Assembly (NCBI GenBank): GCA_003670475.1 | Contig: QWRJ01000007.1 | Location: forward strand, 1 to 35,156 | Source: Candidatus Limnocylindrus primus | GTDB taxonomy: Bacteria; Chloroflexota; Limnocylindria; Limnocylindrales; Limnocylindraceae | Reading direction: 5' to 3' | Length of the DNA stretch: 35,156 bases | Shown here: positions 7,448 through 15,286 of the stretch, piece after piece | How positions within the stretch are numbered: the first letter of the stretch is position 1 | How the letters are laid out: the number at the start of each line of letters is the position of its first letter | The notes under the pieces: model-generated | The model's input: only the letters and a program-made list of their open reading frames with translations | Told to the model about the DNA's origin: nothing | Databases searched by the model: none | Made by a program: the position numbers and the translations under genes

Positions 7448-7582
7448 ATGGGAGACCACGCGTCAGAGGAGAGCGAGAAACTTGGTCCGCTGAACCTGCG
7501 CGCCTGGCTTGCCGGCGCAATCGGTGTGGCGATTGGCCTACTCACCGTTGCCGTAATCGCGATCGCCGCCGGAGCCATCTAG
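7448..7582 (+). CDS. 44-residue single-pass membrane protein
   Basis: A very small ORF: a polar N-terminus (MGDHASEESEKLGPLN) and one hydrophobic helix from about residue 20 to the end (WLAGAIGVAIGLLTVAVIAIAAGAI). Its placement directly behind a -10 hexamer (GATACT at 7435-7440, 7 nt spacing) is the main evidence that it is real. The longer in-frame reading back to 7268 would lie inside the opposite-strand GNAT gene and is rejected. Function unknown. Confidence 0.5.
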   Translation: MGDHASEESEKLGPLNLRAWLAGAIGVAIGLLTVAVIAIAAGAI

Positions 7583-7614
7583 CCCCAGCGGCGCTTCCGT
7601 TCAGTAGCTACGAC

Positions 7615-8562
7615 TTAGCGGCGGGCCGCTCGACGCGTACCCTTGCCTGAACCGTTCAACGACTTCTTGACCCAAGCGGCAACTGCGTTCAGCACTCGCC
7701 CAATCAGTGAGCCAAAGAGGGCGCCGATCACGGCGATCGGAATCCCAATGACCACGATGTTGATCGCTACGCTGATCACCGCTCGACCCACGCTGATCAG
7801 GTTTGCGAGTGCGCTACTGATCTCGTGGCCAAGATCAAAATCGCCTGACGCAGCATCAACAGCAGAGACCGGAAGGGAGAGCGATACGATGACGCTCGCC
7901 ATGTCAATCTGATCTTTCACGCCACTGAGCTGTGCTTCAAAAGATTCAATGTCTCCCTGGATGCGGCTCAACTCCGACTGCACGGCAACGACATCCGCAA
8001 CCGTCTGGGCGCGATCAAGCAGCTTAAGGAATGCGCTCTCGCTTGCGCGGAGGTTCTCTAGTCGCGCCTCAAGATCAAGTACCTGCATGGTTACTTCGTA
8101 GCTGTAGATGTCTTCATAGAGAACTTCACCTTCACTGCGCAGCGATGCCATGACGGCGCTGAACTCTGCGGCAGGGACACGGAGGGTTACACTCAGGTAG
8201 AGGTACTCCCCTTCGCCTGAGCGAGAACTTGAAGAGATGTACCCACCCGCGCTCTCAATGATCGTTGTGATGAGCGCCAGCGCGTCATCGACGTCGTTGA
8301 CTTCAAGCGAGAGGTTGCCGTAGCGGACTATGTCGCTCGTGCCATCTCCCTGATTCGAAGAAACTGTGTCGCCAAGCTCAGGAGCTACGCCCCTCACGCC
8401 GCTCTCTTTGCCATCCGGGTAGGACGAGTCAACGCCTCCATCCAAGCTGCTTGATCCGCCAGCGACTCCGAGTCCGGAGATCAGGGCGAGAGCGAGGGCA
8501 AGGACGGCACCTACGACTGCAGGTACTCCGAGCCGCGTCATCAGAGCGCTTCGTGTTCTCAT
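7615..8562 (-). CDS. DUF4349-domain membrane protein
   Basis: A 315-residue envelope protein: N-terminal signal or anchor (about residues 11-35), a Ser/Gly/Asp-rich linker, then the DUF4349 pattern (VRYGNLSLEVNDVDDAL, GGYISSS, LRVPAAEF, YEVTMQVLDLEARLENLRASE, a coiled-coil-like stretch of about residues 160-215), and two C-terminal hydrophobic segments (about residues 250-290) ending in a basic tail. The family is widespread in Gram-positive and Chloroflexota envelopes and has no settled function. AAGGAG lies about 8 nt before the ATG, so this gene has a leader, unlike most here. Confidence 0.8.
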   Translation of the reverse strand: MRTRSALMTRLGVPAVVGAVLALALALISGLGVAGGSSSLDGGVDSSYPDGKESGVRGVAPELGDTVSSNQGDGTSDIVRYGNLSLEVNDVDDALALITTIIESAGGYISSSSRSGEGEYLYLSVTLRVPAAEFSAVMASLRSEGEVLYEDIYSYEVTMQVLDLEARLENLRASESAFLKLLDRAQTVADVVAVQSELSRIQGDIESFEAQLSGVKDQIDMASVIVSLSLPVSAVDAASGDFDLGHEISSALANLISVGRAVISVAINIVVIGIPIAVIGALFGSLIGRVLNAVAAWVKKSLNGSGKGTRRAARR

Positions 8563-8637
8563 TCGTTCACTCCTTCTATGTGAGCCCAGGAGGGCCCTTC
8601 GCTCCAGTAACGCCCCAAGTGTGGCGGGGGTTCCAGC

Positions 8638-8655
8638 CGTGCTCAGCGGAGCACG
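8638..8655. other. Hairpin between fhs and the DUF4349 gene
   Basis: CGTGCTC-agcg-GAGCACG is a 7-bp perfect stem with a 4-nt loop about 10 nt beyond the fhs stop (fhs is read leftwards). On the minus strand it is preceded by GTTTT but not followed by T-rich sequence, so it is at best a factor-assisted or 3'-end-protecting terminator for fhs. Confidence 0.4.
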
Positions 8656-8664
8656 AAAACAGGC

Positions 8665-10377
8665 CTAGAAGAGGCCGACGATCTCCCCGCCACGGGTGAG
8701 GTCGAGGTCAATCCGCTCGCCGCCAGGCGCCTTGTTGAGGCCCGGCATCAGGCGCATATCGCCACAGATCGCGGTGATGAATCCGGCCCCTGCCGCCAAG
8801 GTGACGCCGCGAACGGGCACCCGGAAACCGGTTGGGCGACCGAGCTTGCTTGCGTCATGGGAGAGCGAGTACTGCGTCTTCGCCATGCAGATCGGGAGCC
8901 TCCCGTAGCCGAGCTCCTCAAGTCGTGCCAGGCGCTTCGTAGCGGCCGGTGAGATATCCACGCCATCGGCGCCGTAGATGCGCATCGCGATCGTCTCGAT
9001 CTTCTTTGCCAGTGGCGCATCGTCTGCGTAGATCGGCGCATACTTCGCCTCGCCAGAGGTGACCGCCTCCCAGACCGCCTCAGCGAGTTCCGTCGCACCC
9101 TTGCCGCCATCGGTGAAGTGCGACGAGATCACTGCAGCGCGTGCGCCTGCGGCGAGTGCGACCCGCTTGATCGCCTCGTGCTCTGCTGGGGTGTCAGTTG
9201 GAAATTTATTGATCGCCACAACGGCGGGGATGCCGAAGGCGAGAACGTTCTCAATCTGCTTTGCAAGATTCTGTGCGCCGGCTTCAACCGCCGCAACGTT
9301 CTCCTGATTCAGCGCGGGGTCAAGCGGCTTCCCTGCAATAATCTTGCCAACGCCGCCGTGCATCTTCAACGCGCGCACCGTTGCCACAATCACTGCGGCG
9401 TCTGGCGCAAGACCAGATGCGCGGCACTTGATATCAAAGAACTTCTCCGCACCCATATCTGCGCCGAAGCCAGCTTCGGTGACAACAATCTCGCTCGTTG
9501 CAAGTGCGGCGCGATCAGCGATGATTGAGTTATTCCCGTGCGCAATATTTGCAAACGGTCCGGCGTGCACAAAGGCAGGGCCACCCTCAAGTGTCTGCAG
9601 CAGGTTCGGCTTGATCGCGTCGCGCAGCAGCGCCGCCATTGCACCGGCAACTTTTAGATCTTCCGTTGTCACCGGCTTCCCATCGGTGGTCTCTGCGACG
9701 ACTATGCGGCCGAGGCGTGCGCGTAAGTCAGAGATGTCCGACGCGAGTGCGAGCACCGCCATCACTTCACTTGCAACGGTGATCACCGTCTCTGATTCTC
9801 GAACCACACCGTTCTCGCGTCCGCCAAGACCGATGATCGTCTTGCGAATGGCACGGTCGCTAATGTCCACGACGCGCGGCCAGGTGATGGCGCGCAGATC
9901 AATACCAAGCGCATTGCCGTGATGAAGATGGTTGTCCAGGAACGCGGCGGCGAGATTGTGCGCAGCGCCAATGGCGTGGACGTCACCGGTGAGATGCAGG
10001 TTGAACTCTTCCATGGGGATCACCTGGCTGTAGCCGCCGCCGGCGGCGCCACCCTTGATGCCGAAGACGGGACCGAGGCTCGGCTGGCGAATCGCCACTG
10101 TTGCCTTCTTCCCGATCACGTTGAGTCCCTGCGCAAGTCCGATCGTTGTGGTGGTCTTCCCTTCGCCGAGCGGTGTTGGCGTGATCGCTGTCACCACCAC
10201 GTACTTGCCGCGCTTGCCAAGCTTCTCCATCCGCTCGATCGCTTCAATGGAGATCTTCGCCTTGGTTCGGCCGTATGGCTCCACCTCGTCTGGAGTGAAA
10301 CCAAGGTCGGCGGCGACCGCGTCGATCGGCTTCGGCGTGGCGCTGCGCGCGATCTCTAGGTCTGACGGGAAGGACAT
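8665..10377 (-). CDS. fhs: Formate-tetrahydrofolate ligase
   Basis: A 570-residue cytoplasmic enzyme (family about 555-560) that makes 10-formyl-THF from formate, ATP and THF. Signature segments are TPTPLGEGKTTTTIGLAQ (phosphate-binding loop), RQPSLGPVFGIKGGAAGGGY and EEFNLHLTGD. I start it at ATG 10375-10377 (MSFPSDLEIA) instead of eight codons upstream. TAGACT (10385-10390, minus) lies 7 nt before it and its TAG is also the stop codon of folD, so fhs may have its own leaderless promoter nested at the end of folD as well as being read from the fchA-folD operon. Confidence 0.95.
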   Translation of the reverse strand: MSFPSDLEIARSATPKPIDAVAADLGFTPDEVEPYGRTKAKISIEAIERMEKLGKRGKYVVVTAITPTPLGEGKTTTTIGLAQGLNVIGKKATVAIRQPSLGPVFGIKGGAAGGGYSQVIPMEEFNLHLTGDVHAIGAAHNLAAAFLDNHLHHGNALGIDLRAITWPRVVDISDRAIRKTIIGLGGRENGVVRESETVITVASEVMAVLALASDISDLRARLGRIVVAETTDGKPVTTEDLKVAGAMAALLRDAIKPNLLQTLEGGPAFVHAGPFANIAHGNNSIIADRAALATSEIVVTEAGFGADMGAEKFFDIKCRASGLAPDAAVIVATVRALKMHGGVGKIIAGKPLDPALNQENVAAVEAGAQNLAKQIENVLAFGIPAVVAINKFPTDTPAEHEAIKRVALAAGARAAVISSHFTDGGKGATELAEAVWEAVTSGEAKYAPIYADDAPLAKKIETIAMRIYGADGVDISPAATKRLARLEELGYGRLPICMAKTQYSLSHDASKLGRPTGFRVPVRGVTLAAGAGFITAICGDMRLMPGLNKAPGGERIDLDLTRGGEIVGLF

Positions 10378-10387
10378 GGTCGGAAGT

Positions 10388-11257
10388 CTACGCCCCAGCA
10401 CGCCGCGCGGCGGCCTGCGCCGCCTGCAGCACCAGGATCGCGTTCGTCATGGGGCCAACGCCGCCCGGCACGGGGCTGAGCGCCCCTGACTCGCCGATCG
10501 CTGCGCTCACGCTCTCAGCATCAACGTCCCCCACGATGTGGTCGCCATCGGCATGGATCCCAACATCAATGACCACGCAGCCTGGTGCAACGTGCTCACC
10601 GCGAACAAGGCCTCGCACGCCCGCCGCCACCACCAGGATCTGCGCCGTACGCGTGATCGCCCCCATATCTGGCGTCTTTGAGTGGACCACCGCTACCTGC
10701 GCGCCGGCGAGGGCAAGCAGCTGCGCCACCGGGCCTCCCACCACAGCGCTTCGGCCCACCACCACGGCGCGCTGACCGCGCAGTGGGATCTCATAGACAC
10801 GCAGTAACTCCATCACCGCCGCCGCCGTTGCAGGGAGAATGGTGCCGTCAAGATCTCCCACCGCAAGCCCCGCGGCGTTTGCTTCGGTTGCCCCGTCAAC
10901 GTCTTTTTGTGGATCAATCGCCACCGCGACCCGAGCGCGATCCACACCGCTCGGAAGTGGCGACTGCAGGATGATCCCCGCAACATCTGGATCGTCTGAT
11001 AGACGCTGCAGCGTTGCGCTGATCTCCGCTTCACTTGATGTTGCAGCGAGTGAAATCTTCTTCACCGCAAGGCCAGCGGCGGCCGCCTGTTTCAATAGCT
11101 GCTCCATGTAGATCAGCGCATCGATCTCTTCTGTGGCAACGACTGCAGCAAGGACTGCCGGCCTTCCGCCGCGCGCCGCAGTTGCCGCTGCAACAATGCG
11201 CGCCGCCTCTGTAGCAAGCGCAGTAGAACGCGGCTTTGCGGCGAGGCTGCGACTCAC
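10388..11257 (-). CDS. folD: FolD-family methylene-THF dehydrogenase, probably without cyclohydrolase activity
   Basis: A 289-residue NAD(P)-dependent FolD homologue. Conserved parts are LQSPLPSGVD (with the active-site Gln), QKDVDG (folate-contacting Asp), VVVGRSAVVGGPVA (nucleotide-binding loop) and PVPGGVGPMTNA. In bifunctional FolD the catalytic motif is YxxxK; here the aligned segment is IYMEQLLK, so Tyr is kept but the Lys position is Leu. That lysine is needed for cyclohydrolase activity in characterised enzymes, so this protein is probably dehydrogenase only. The GTG start overlaps the fchA stop (GTGA), and fhs follows 10 bp downstream, giving the order fchA-folD-fhs. Confidence 0.9.
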   Translation of the reverse strand: MSRSLAAKPRSTALATEAARIVAAATAARGGRPAVLAAVVATEEIDALIYMEQLLKQAAAAGLAVKKISLAATSSEAEISATLQRLSDDPDVAGIILQSPLPSGVDRARVAVAIDPQKDVDGATEANAAGLAVGDLDGTILPATAAAVMELLRVYEIPLRGQRAVVVGRSAVVGGPVAQLLALAGAQVAVVHSKTPDMGAITRTAQILVVAAGVRGLVRGEHVAPGCVVIDVGIHADGDHIVGDVDAESVSAAIGESGALSPVPGGVGPMTNAILVLQAAQAAARRAGA

Positions 11258-11862
11258 TGTGGCGTTGCGCGGTGCAGTGCGGTGAGCGCCGCGCTTGTCT
11301 GGCTCGCAATCTCCGCACGCGTCTGTGGATCGTCAATGTATGGAAGGTTTGCCTCAACATTCTCAGCGGCACTCTCGCCAGATGCGCGTGCAAAACGTGC
11401 AGCGACCTCAAGGTCGCTTGCGGCGGCAAGGAGTGACTTGTCTAGAATGCTGCGCGCCGCTTCGGCAACGGCAACCGTGGCGCGAAGCGTTGCGAGCGGA
11501 ACTTCGGCGGCACGCTGCGCTGCAGCTGATATTGCAGCGGTGCGCGCTGTGCGTTCGTCGTCAGAACTCTTTGGCAGTTTCAGTGCCTCCATAAATGCGC
11601 CGTACGCAACGGCGTCATCGTCGGCGAGTTGAAGAAGTTCAGCGCGGGCGCTGCGTGCGCGCTCAAGCGCCACCTGTTGCAGTGCGCTGTGCTCGCCGCC
11701 CTGCGCTCCTGACTTTGCGAGTGAGAGCCCGGCGACCATCTCAACGAGCGCCGCGCCCATGGCGCCAGCAACGCCGGCCGCTGAGCCGCCACCTGGCGCT
11801 GGGGTCGCTGCGGCGAGCGCGTCAAGATAGTCGCCAAGTGAAGTGGTTGATAGGTGCGTCAT
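11254..11862 (-). CDS. fchA: Methenyl-THF cyclohydrolase / formimino-THF cyclodeaminase (FchA/FTCD_C family)
   Basis: A 202-residue all-helical enzyme of the FTCD_C family: TPAPGGGSAAGVAGAMGAAL near residue 20, DDDAVAYGAFMEALKLPK in the middle and a C-terminal ESAAENVEANL segment. Members either deaminate and cyclise 5-formimino-THF or hydrolyse methenyl-THF (FchA of acetogens and methylotrophs); both reactions make or use 5,10-methenyl-THF. Sitting first in an operon with a lysine-less FolD and Fhs, it most likely supplies the missing cyclohydrolase step; with FtcD encoded 5 kb away, cyclodeaminase activity is also plausible. A GAGAGGGG stretch about 5 nt before ATG serves as ribosome binding site. 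Confidence 0.85.
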   Translation of the reverse strand: MTHLSTTSLGDYLDALAAATPAPGGGSAAGVAGAMGAALVEMVAGLSLAKSGAQGGEHSALQQVALERARSARAELLQLADDDAVAYGAFMEALKLPKSSDDERTARTAAISAAAQRAAEVPLATLRATVAVAEAARSILDKSLLAAASDLEVAARFARASGESAAENVEANLPYIDDPQTRAEIASQTSAALTALHRATPQ

Positions 11863-11892
11863 GCGGCCCCTCTCAGTGTGCGCAAGGAGAAG

Positions 11893-12399
11893 TTAATCTG
11901 CCTCGTAATCGCTGCTGCGGCCGCTATGCTTTCGCGCGAGCGAGAGTGCGATGGCGAGCGAGAGGACGAGCCCCGCGAGTGCGCCGAGCTCATAAAGGAG
12001 TGGCGCAATATCTCTTTCGGCCACGAGCCACTGCTCTACTTGTGCAGTTGCAATGAGGATGCGCCGCACCACGGCGACAAGGCCGATGATGAGGAACGGT
12101 TCAAGAATGAGCTGGGACCTGGCGAGCGAGATGCGCAGCGTGTAGATCAGCTCCGCAATGATGAAGAGGAGGAGTACGCGATCAAGGATCTTGAGCGCCG
12201 CTTCAATGCTGCCGGATTGGAGCCCAACGACGATCTCATGAAGTACCTCGCCGCCAATGATGAGCACAGCGACCATGAGGACTGCGGCGAGGGTGAGGTC
12301 GAGCCCGATCTCGACCAAGCGAAGCGCGGAGCGCGCAGACTCAACCGGGCCCCCTTGCCTCTTCGATGCCCTCGTTCGTCTCTGCGTTGCCATATGCAT
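11893..12399 (-). CDS. PsiE-like membrane protein
   Basis: A 168-residue protein with a basic N-terminus and four hydrophobic segments (about residues 30-52, 72-90, 100-118, 136-156). The central block DRVLLLFIIAELIYTLRISL followed by EPFLIIGLVAVVRRIL matches the phosphate-starvation-inducible PsiE family pattern; the function is unknown, and no Pho box was recognised. The N-terminus reads MHMATQRR; ATG 12391-12393 has GATGCT 6 nt upstream, so initiation may be at the second Met. Confidence 0.7.
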   Translation of the reverse strand: MHMATQRRTRASKRQGGPVESARSALRLVEIGLDLTLAAVLMVAVLIIGGEVLHEIVVGLQSGSIEAALKILDRVLLLFIIAELIYTLRISLARSQLILEPFLIIGLVAVVRRILIATAQVEQWLVAERDIAPLLYELGALAGLVLSLAIALSLARKHSGRSSDYEAD

Positions 12400-12428
12400 A
12401 GCATCGCACGGCGAGCCACTTTGGCGAG

Positions 12429-12746
12429 TTAAGCGTGGCTGAGGAGGCCGCCAGGCACTTCAGTCGTGGAGGCGAACGGAAGGGTGCGCCACGCGTCGTC
12501 GAAGGCCTCGATGCTCCAGGCGCCACTGCGGCGCGAGAAGGAGAGGACGAGGGCGGCGTCTTCGGTCTCCAGCTCCCAGAGGGTGCGTGGGCCGCTCTCG
12601 GCTCGATAGGCGCCGTACTCACGACGAAGGGCGAGCACCTTGGTCACCTTGCGGACGATCCCCTCAAAGGCGACCGCCGTGGGGGCCCCTGTGCGCCAGT
12701 GTGCGGTGACCTTCACCGCGACCGAAGCGATCTGCTGCATTGCCAT
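12429..12746 (-). CDS. Small protein under SOS-type operators, possibly DUF6504-like
   Basis: A 105-residue, mostly beta-strand-patterned protein (VAVKVTAHWRTGAPTAV, FEGIVRKVTKVLALRR, RTLWELETEDAALVLSF, GAWSIEAF). The pattern of a 'GxPxxxxxxG-xxxxVxxVL...W-xxETEDG' fold resembles, from memory, the DUF6504 family often found beside Y-family polymerases in Actinobacteria; I hold this loosely. GGAGGAGG lies about 7 nt before the ATG. Two LexA-type boxes lie 55-98 bp upstream, so damage induction is likely. It is divergent from rplI-dinB. Confidence 0.55.
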   Translation of the reverse strand: MAMQQIASVAVKVTAHWRTGAPTAVAFEGIVRKVTKVLALRREYGAYRAESGPRTLWELETEDAALVLSFSRRSGAWSIEAFDDAWRTLPFASTTEVPGGLLSHA

Positions 12747-12800
12747 CTCGTACCTCCTCCCCCGTGGGGGCTACCCCCTTGACGGGGACTTCGTTTGACT

Positions 12801-12814
12801 AGAACATCTGTTCT
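12801..12814. promoter_or_regulatory. LexA (SOS) box 1
   Basis: AGAACATCTGTTCT, a GAAC-N4-GTTC palindrome of the Gram-positive LexA (Cheo box) type. The same core occurs in the lexA promoter in this window (GAAC-AGCC-GTTC). It directly follows TTGACT (12795-12800), a plus-strand -35-like hexamer. Confidence 0.8.
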
Positions 12815-12830
12815 GCTTGGGTAGTCTCAT

Positions 12831-12844
12831 AGAACATCTGTTCT
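12831..12844. promoter_or_regulatory. LexA (SOS) box 2
   Basis: An identical copy of AGAACATCTGTTCT exactly 30 bp after the first, so both lie on the same DNA face about three turns apart. On the minus strand it directly follows TTGACA (12845-12850), with GAGACT after a 17-bp spacer, a plausible promoter for the minus-strand gene. The two copies therefore sit inside the outer -35 elements of a divergent promoter pair. Confidence 0.8.
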
Positions 12845-12927
12845 CTGTCAAGGGGGAGTTTCAGGAGTGTGCGAGAATCCCCGCACCAGCGCGGGGGGCT
12901 CTCCCCCGCCCCAGAAAGGAGCGCATC

Positions 12928-13374
12928 ATGAAGGTCATCCTCACCGCCAATGTCCCGAAGGTCGGCAAGGCCGGCGAGCTCAAGGAGGTCGCCGGGGGCT
13001 ACGCCCGGAACTTCCTGATCGCGAACGGTCTCGCCATCCCTGCCATCGGTGGGGCGGCCACCCGGGTCGCCGCCGAGATCGCGTCGCGCGCCTCAAAGGT
13101 TGACCGCGTCAAGCAGGAGTCAGAGGAGTACGCCAAGAAGATCAGCGCCACCGCCCTCACCATGGGGGTGAAGGTCGGCGAAGGCGGGAAGCTCTTCGGC
13201 TCCATCACCAACAAGGAGATCGCCGAAGCGCTCGAGCGCCGCGGCATCAACGTAGAGAAGCACCAAGTCCTACTCGATGAGCCGCTGAAGCAGCTCGGCA
13301 CCTACAAGGTGCAGGTCAAGGTTGCCGCACACCTCATCGCCGAGGTCACGGTCACCGTTGAGCCAAAGAGTTAA
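12928..13374 (+). CDS. rplI: Ribosomal protein L9
   Basis: A 148-residue large-subunit protein that binds 23S rRNA. The N-terminal domain signature MKVILTANVPKVGKAGELKEV then GGYARNFLI is clear, followed by the long connecting helix (VDRVKQESEEYAKKI) and the C-terminal domain (LFGSITNKEIAEAL, HLIAEVTVTVEP). ATG 12928 is preceded by AAAGGAG at a good distance; an in-frame upstream extension to 12817 would run through the operators and is rejected. A CCCCGC/GCGGGG hairpin (12879-12896) lies in its leader. Two SOS boxes lie 84-127 bp upstream, an unusual setting for a ribosomal protein gene. Confidence 0.95.
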   Translation: MKVILTANVPKVGKAGELKEVAGGYARNFLIANGLAIPAIGGAATRVAAEIASRASKVDRVKQESEEYAKKISATALTMGVKVGEGGKLFGSITNKEIAEALERRGINVEKHQVLLDEPLKQLGTYKVQVKVAAHLIAEVTVTVEPKS

Positions 13375-13386
13375 CAAGAGAAACGG

Positions 13387-14574
13387 CTGATCACAACGAA
13401 GAGCACCGCGCCGCGCAGCATCCTTCACGTTGACCTTGACGCCTTCTTCGCGTCGGTAGAGGTCCGCGACAATCCGAAACTGGCGGGGAAGCCAGTTGCA
13501 GTCGGATACAGCGAAGGGCAGCGCGGCGTAGTCTGCGCCGCAAGTTATGAGGCGCGCGCATTCGGCGTCCGTGCCGCCATCTCTACTCGACTCGCTCTCG
13601 CACGCTGTCCGCAACTGATCCTGGTCGAGCCGCGTCATGCGCGATACAGCGAAGCGTCAGATGAGGTGATGGAGCTGCTCGACGCATGGAGTCCAGTGAT
13701 TGAGCAGGTCTCGGTCGACGAAGCGTATCTCGATCTTGCTGGCACCACGCAACTCCACGGCGATGCAGATCGCGTTGCGCGCGGACTGAAGCGCGCGGTG
13801 AAAGAGAAGACAGGCTTAACAATCAGCGTTGGTGGTGCTGCGAGCAAACTTGTTGCCAAGATCGCATCTGGCGCATCAAAGCCGGATGGCCTGCTCATCG
13901 TTCCGCCAGACGAACAGGTTGCCTGGCTTGCGCCACGGCCAGTCGGTGAGATCCCGGGGATCGGCCCTGTTGCCCAGCGCACACTTCGCGAACTCGGCAT
14001 CACCACGTGCGGGCAACTCGCCGCCGCACCTGACGATCACCTGCTGCGCCGATTTGGCGCACATGGGCCCGACTTGAAGCTGCTCGCGATCGGCGAGGAT
14101 GAGAGCCCTGTTGATACGGGTGACGACCGCAAGTCGCTCGGTCGCGAGATGACACTCGATGACGACGTCGCCGACCCGCACGCACTTGAGACGCTGTTGC
14201 TCGGCCTCGTTGAGTCCGTCTCGCACTCACTGCGAAACGAACATCTGCTCGCGCGCACCGTCACGCTAAAGCTCAAGGACACCGAGTTTCAATCCTTTAC
14301 GCGCCAGGTGAAGCTGCCACAGCCGAGCGACCTAAGCGGGCCGATCTTTGAAGCGGCGCGTGCACTACTGAAGAAGGCGGCGCGCGGCGAGCCGTACCGA
14401 CTGATTGGCGTCTCGACCTCCGACTTCACGACTGACGAGCAGCTCCCACTCTTTGGCGGCGCGGCCTCAGCGCGTGAGCGCGCCATCACCAGCGCCGCCG
14501 ACAAGATGCGCGCCAAGTACGGCGACGATGCCGTCACACGCGCCCGCCTGATCGAGCCGGGCGAGGACGAGTAG
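13387..14574 (+). CDS. dinB: Y-family translesion DNA polymerase IV with noncanonical start
   Basis: A 395-residue error-prone polymerase if initiated at CTG 13387. It shows SILHVDLDAFFASVE (metal Asp16, Asp18; steric gate Phe21), SVDEAYLDL (Asp110, Glu111), the helix-hairpin-helix GIGPVAQRTLRELGI, a little-finger domain and a clamp-binding EQLPLFGG near the C-terminus. In this frame there is no ATG, GTG or TTG between the rplI stop (13372-13374) and the catalytic motif; the first ATG is at 13666, which would remove the active site. CTG 13387 has AAGAG 6 nt upstream. The frame is the same as rplI, separated by one TAA. It is probably co-transcribed with rplI from the SOS-box promoter. Confidence 0.9.
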   Translation: MITTKSTAPRSILHVDLDAFFASVEVRDNPKLAGKPVAVGYSEGQRGVVCAASYEARAFGVRAAISTRLALARCPQLILVEPRHARYSEASDEVMELLDAWSPVIEQVSVDEAYLDLAGTTQLHGDADRVARGLKRAVKEKTGLTISVGGAASKLVAKIASGASKPDGLLIVPPDEQVAWLAPRPVGEIPGIGPVAQRTLRELGITTCGQLAAAPDDHLLRRFGAHGPDLKLLAIGEDESPVDTGDDRKSLGREMTLDDDVADPHALETLLLGLVESVSHSLRNEHLLARTVTLKLKDTEFQSFTRQVKLPQPSDLSGPIFEAARALLKKAARGEPYRLIGVSTSDFTTDEQLPLFGGAASARERAITSAADKMRAKYGDDAVTRARLIEPGEDE

Positions 14575-14603
14575 TAGGGGGGAGACAACTCCGTGCCAGC
14601 TAC

Positions 14604-14638
14604 TTGACAAGATTCCGAACAGCCGTTCTAATGGGTGT
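14604..14638 (+). promoter_or_regulatory. lexA promoter with SOS box and leaderless start
   Basis: TTGACA (14604-14609), a 17-bp spacer and TCTAAT (14627-14632), then 6 nt to the ATG at 14639, so transcription should begin at or next to the start codon. The palindrome CGAACAGCCGTTCT (14616-14629; GAAC-N4-GTTC) covers the spacer and overlaps the -10, the expected position for autorepression by LexA. Confidence 0.9.
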
Positions 14639-15286
14639 ATGACGAAGCATGACCAGGACAGGAAGACGCGGATCCTCCAGGCGATCGCCGAGGGGAGCCG
14701 CCGTTCGGGGACGCCCCCTACCGTGCGAGAGATCGCCGACCTCGTGGGGCTCGCCGCACCGTCCGCCGTCCACCACCACCTTGAGACGCTTGAGCGTGAG
14801 GGGCTGATCCAGCGTGACTCGGGCCTCTCCCGATCCGTCCGCCTCACCGCCCGCGGCCGCTCCCTCCTTGAGATTGACGACGCGGTCGAGACGACCAACC
14901 TCCCCATGGCGGCGCGCGAGCTGGTCGTGGTGGGGCAGATCGCCGCCGGCGGGCCGATCGAGGCGTACGAGGAGCGATCGGAGTCTGTGGCGGTGCCAGA
15001 GTTTATGTCCACCGCAGACTCCTACCTACTGAAGATTCGCGGCGACTCCATGATCGACGCGCAGATTGCCGACGGCGACTACGTGGTGATTAAGCCGAGC
15101 AAGGTCGCGGCAGATGGGGACATCGTGGTCGCCCAGGTAGAAGAGAACGAGGTGACCCTGAAGCAGCTCTTCCGCGAGAGCGGTCGCGTGCGCCTCCAGC
15201 CGGCAAACAAGGCGTATGCGCCGATGTACTACCCAACGGTCAACGTGCAGGGCGTGCTCGTTGGCGTTCTCCGACGCGTTCACTAA
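14639..15286 (+). CDS. lexA: LexA repressor
   Basis: A 215-residue SOS repressor. The N-terminal winged helix-turn-helix (about residues 10-70, TVREIADLVGL then SAVHHHLETLEREGLI) binds the operator. The linker carries the self-cleavage site Ala103-Gly104 in QIAAGGPIE. The C-terminal peptidase has Ser137 in RGDSMID and Lys175 in VTLKQL. All residues needed for RecA-stimulated self-cleavage are present. It is autoregulated by its own box and by inference controls the double-box promoter at 12801-12844. It lies between dinB and dnaB. Confidence 0.96.
   Translation: MTKHDQDRKTRILQAIAEGSRRSGTPPTVREIADLVGLAAPSAVHHHLETLEREGLIQRDSGLSRSVRLTARGRSLLEIDDAVETTNLPMAARELVVVGQIAAGGPIEAYEERSESVAVPEFMSTADSYLLKIRGDSMIDAQIADGDYVVIKPSKVAADGDIVVAQVEENEVTLKQLFRESGRVRLQPANKAYAPMYYPTVNVQGVLVGVLRRVH

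Noticed and set aside
12817-12927. In-frame upstream extension of rplI
   Set aside because: It runs through SOS box 2 and the leader hairpin; the true L9 N-terminus MKVIL with a Shine-Dalgarno is at 12928.
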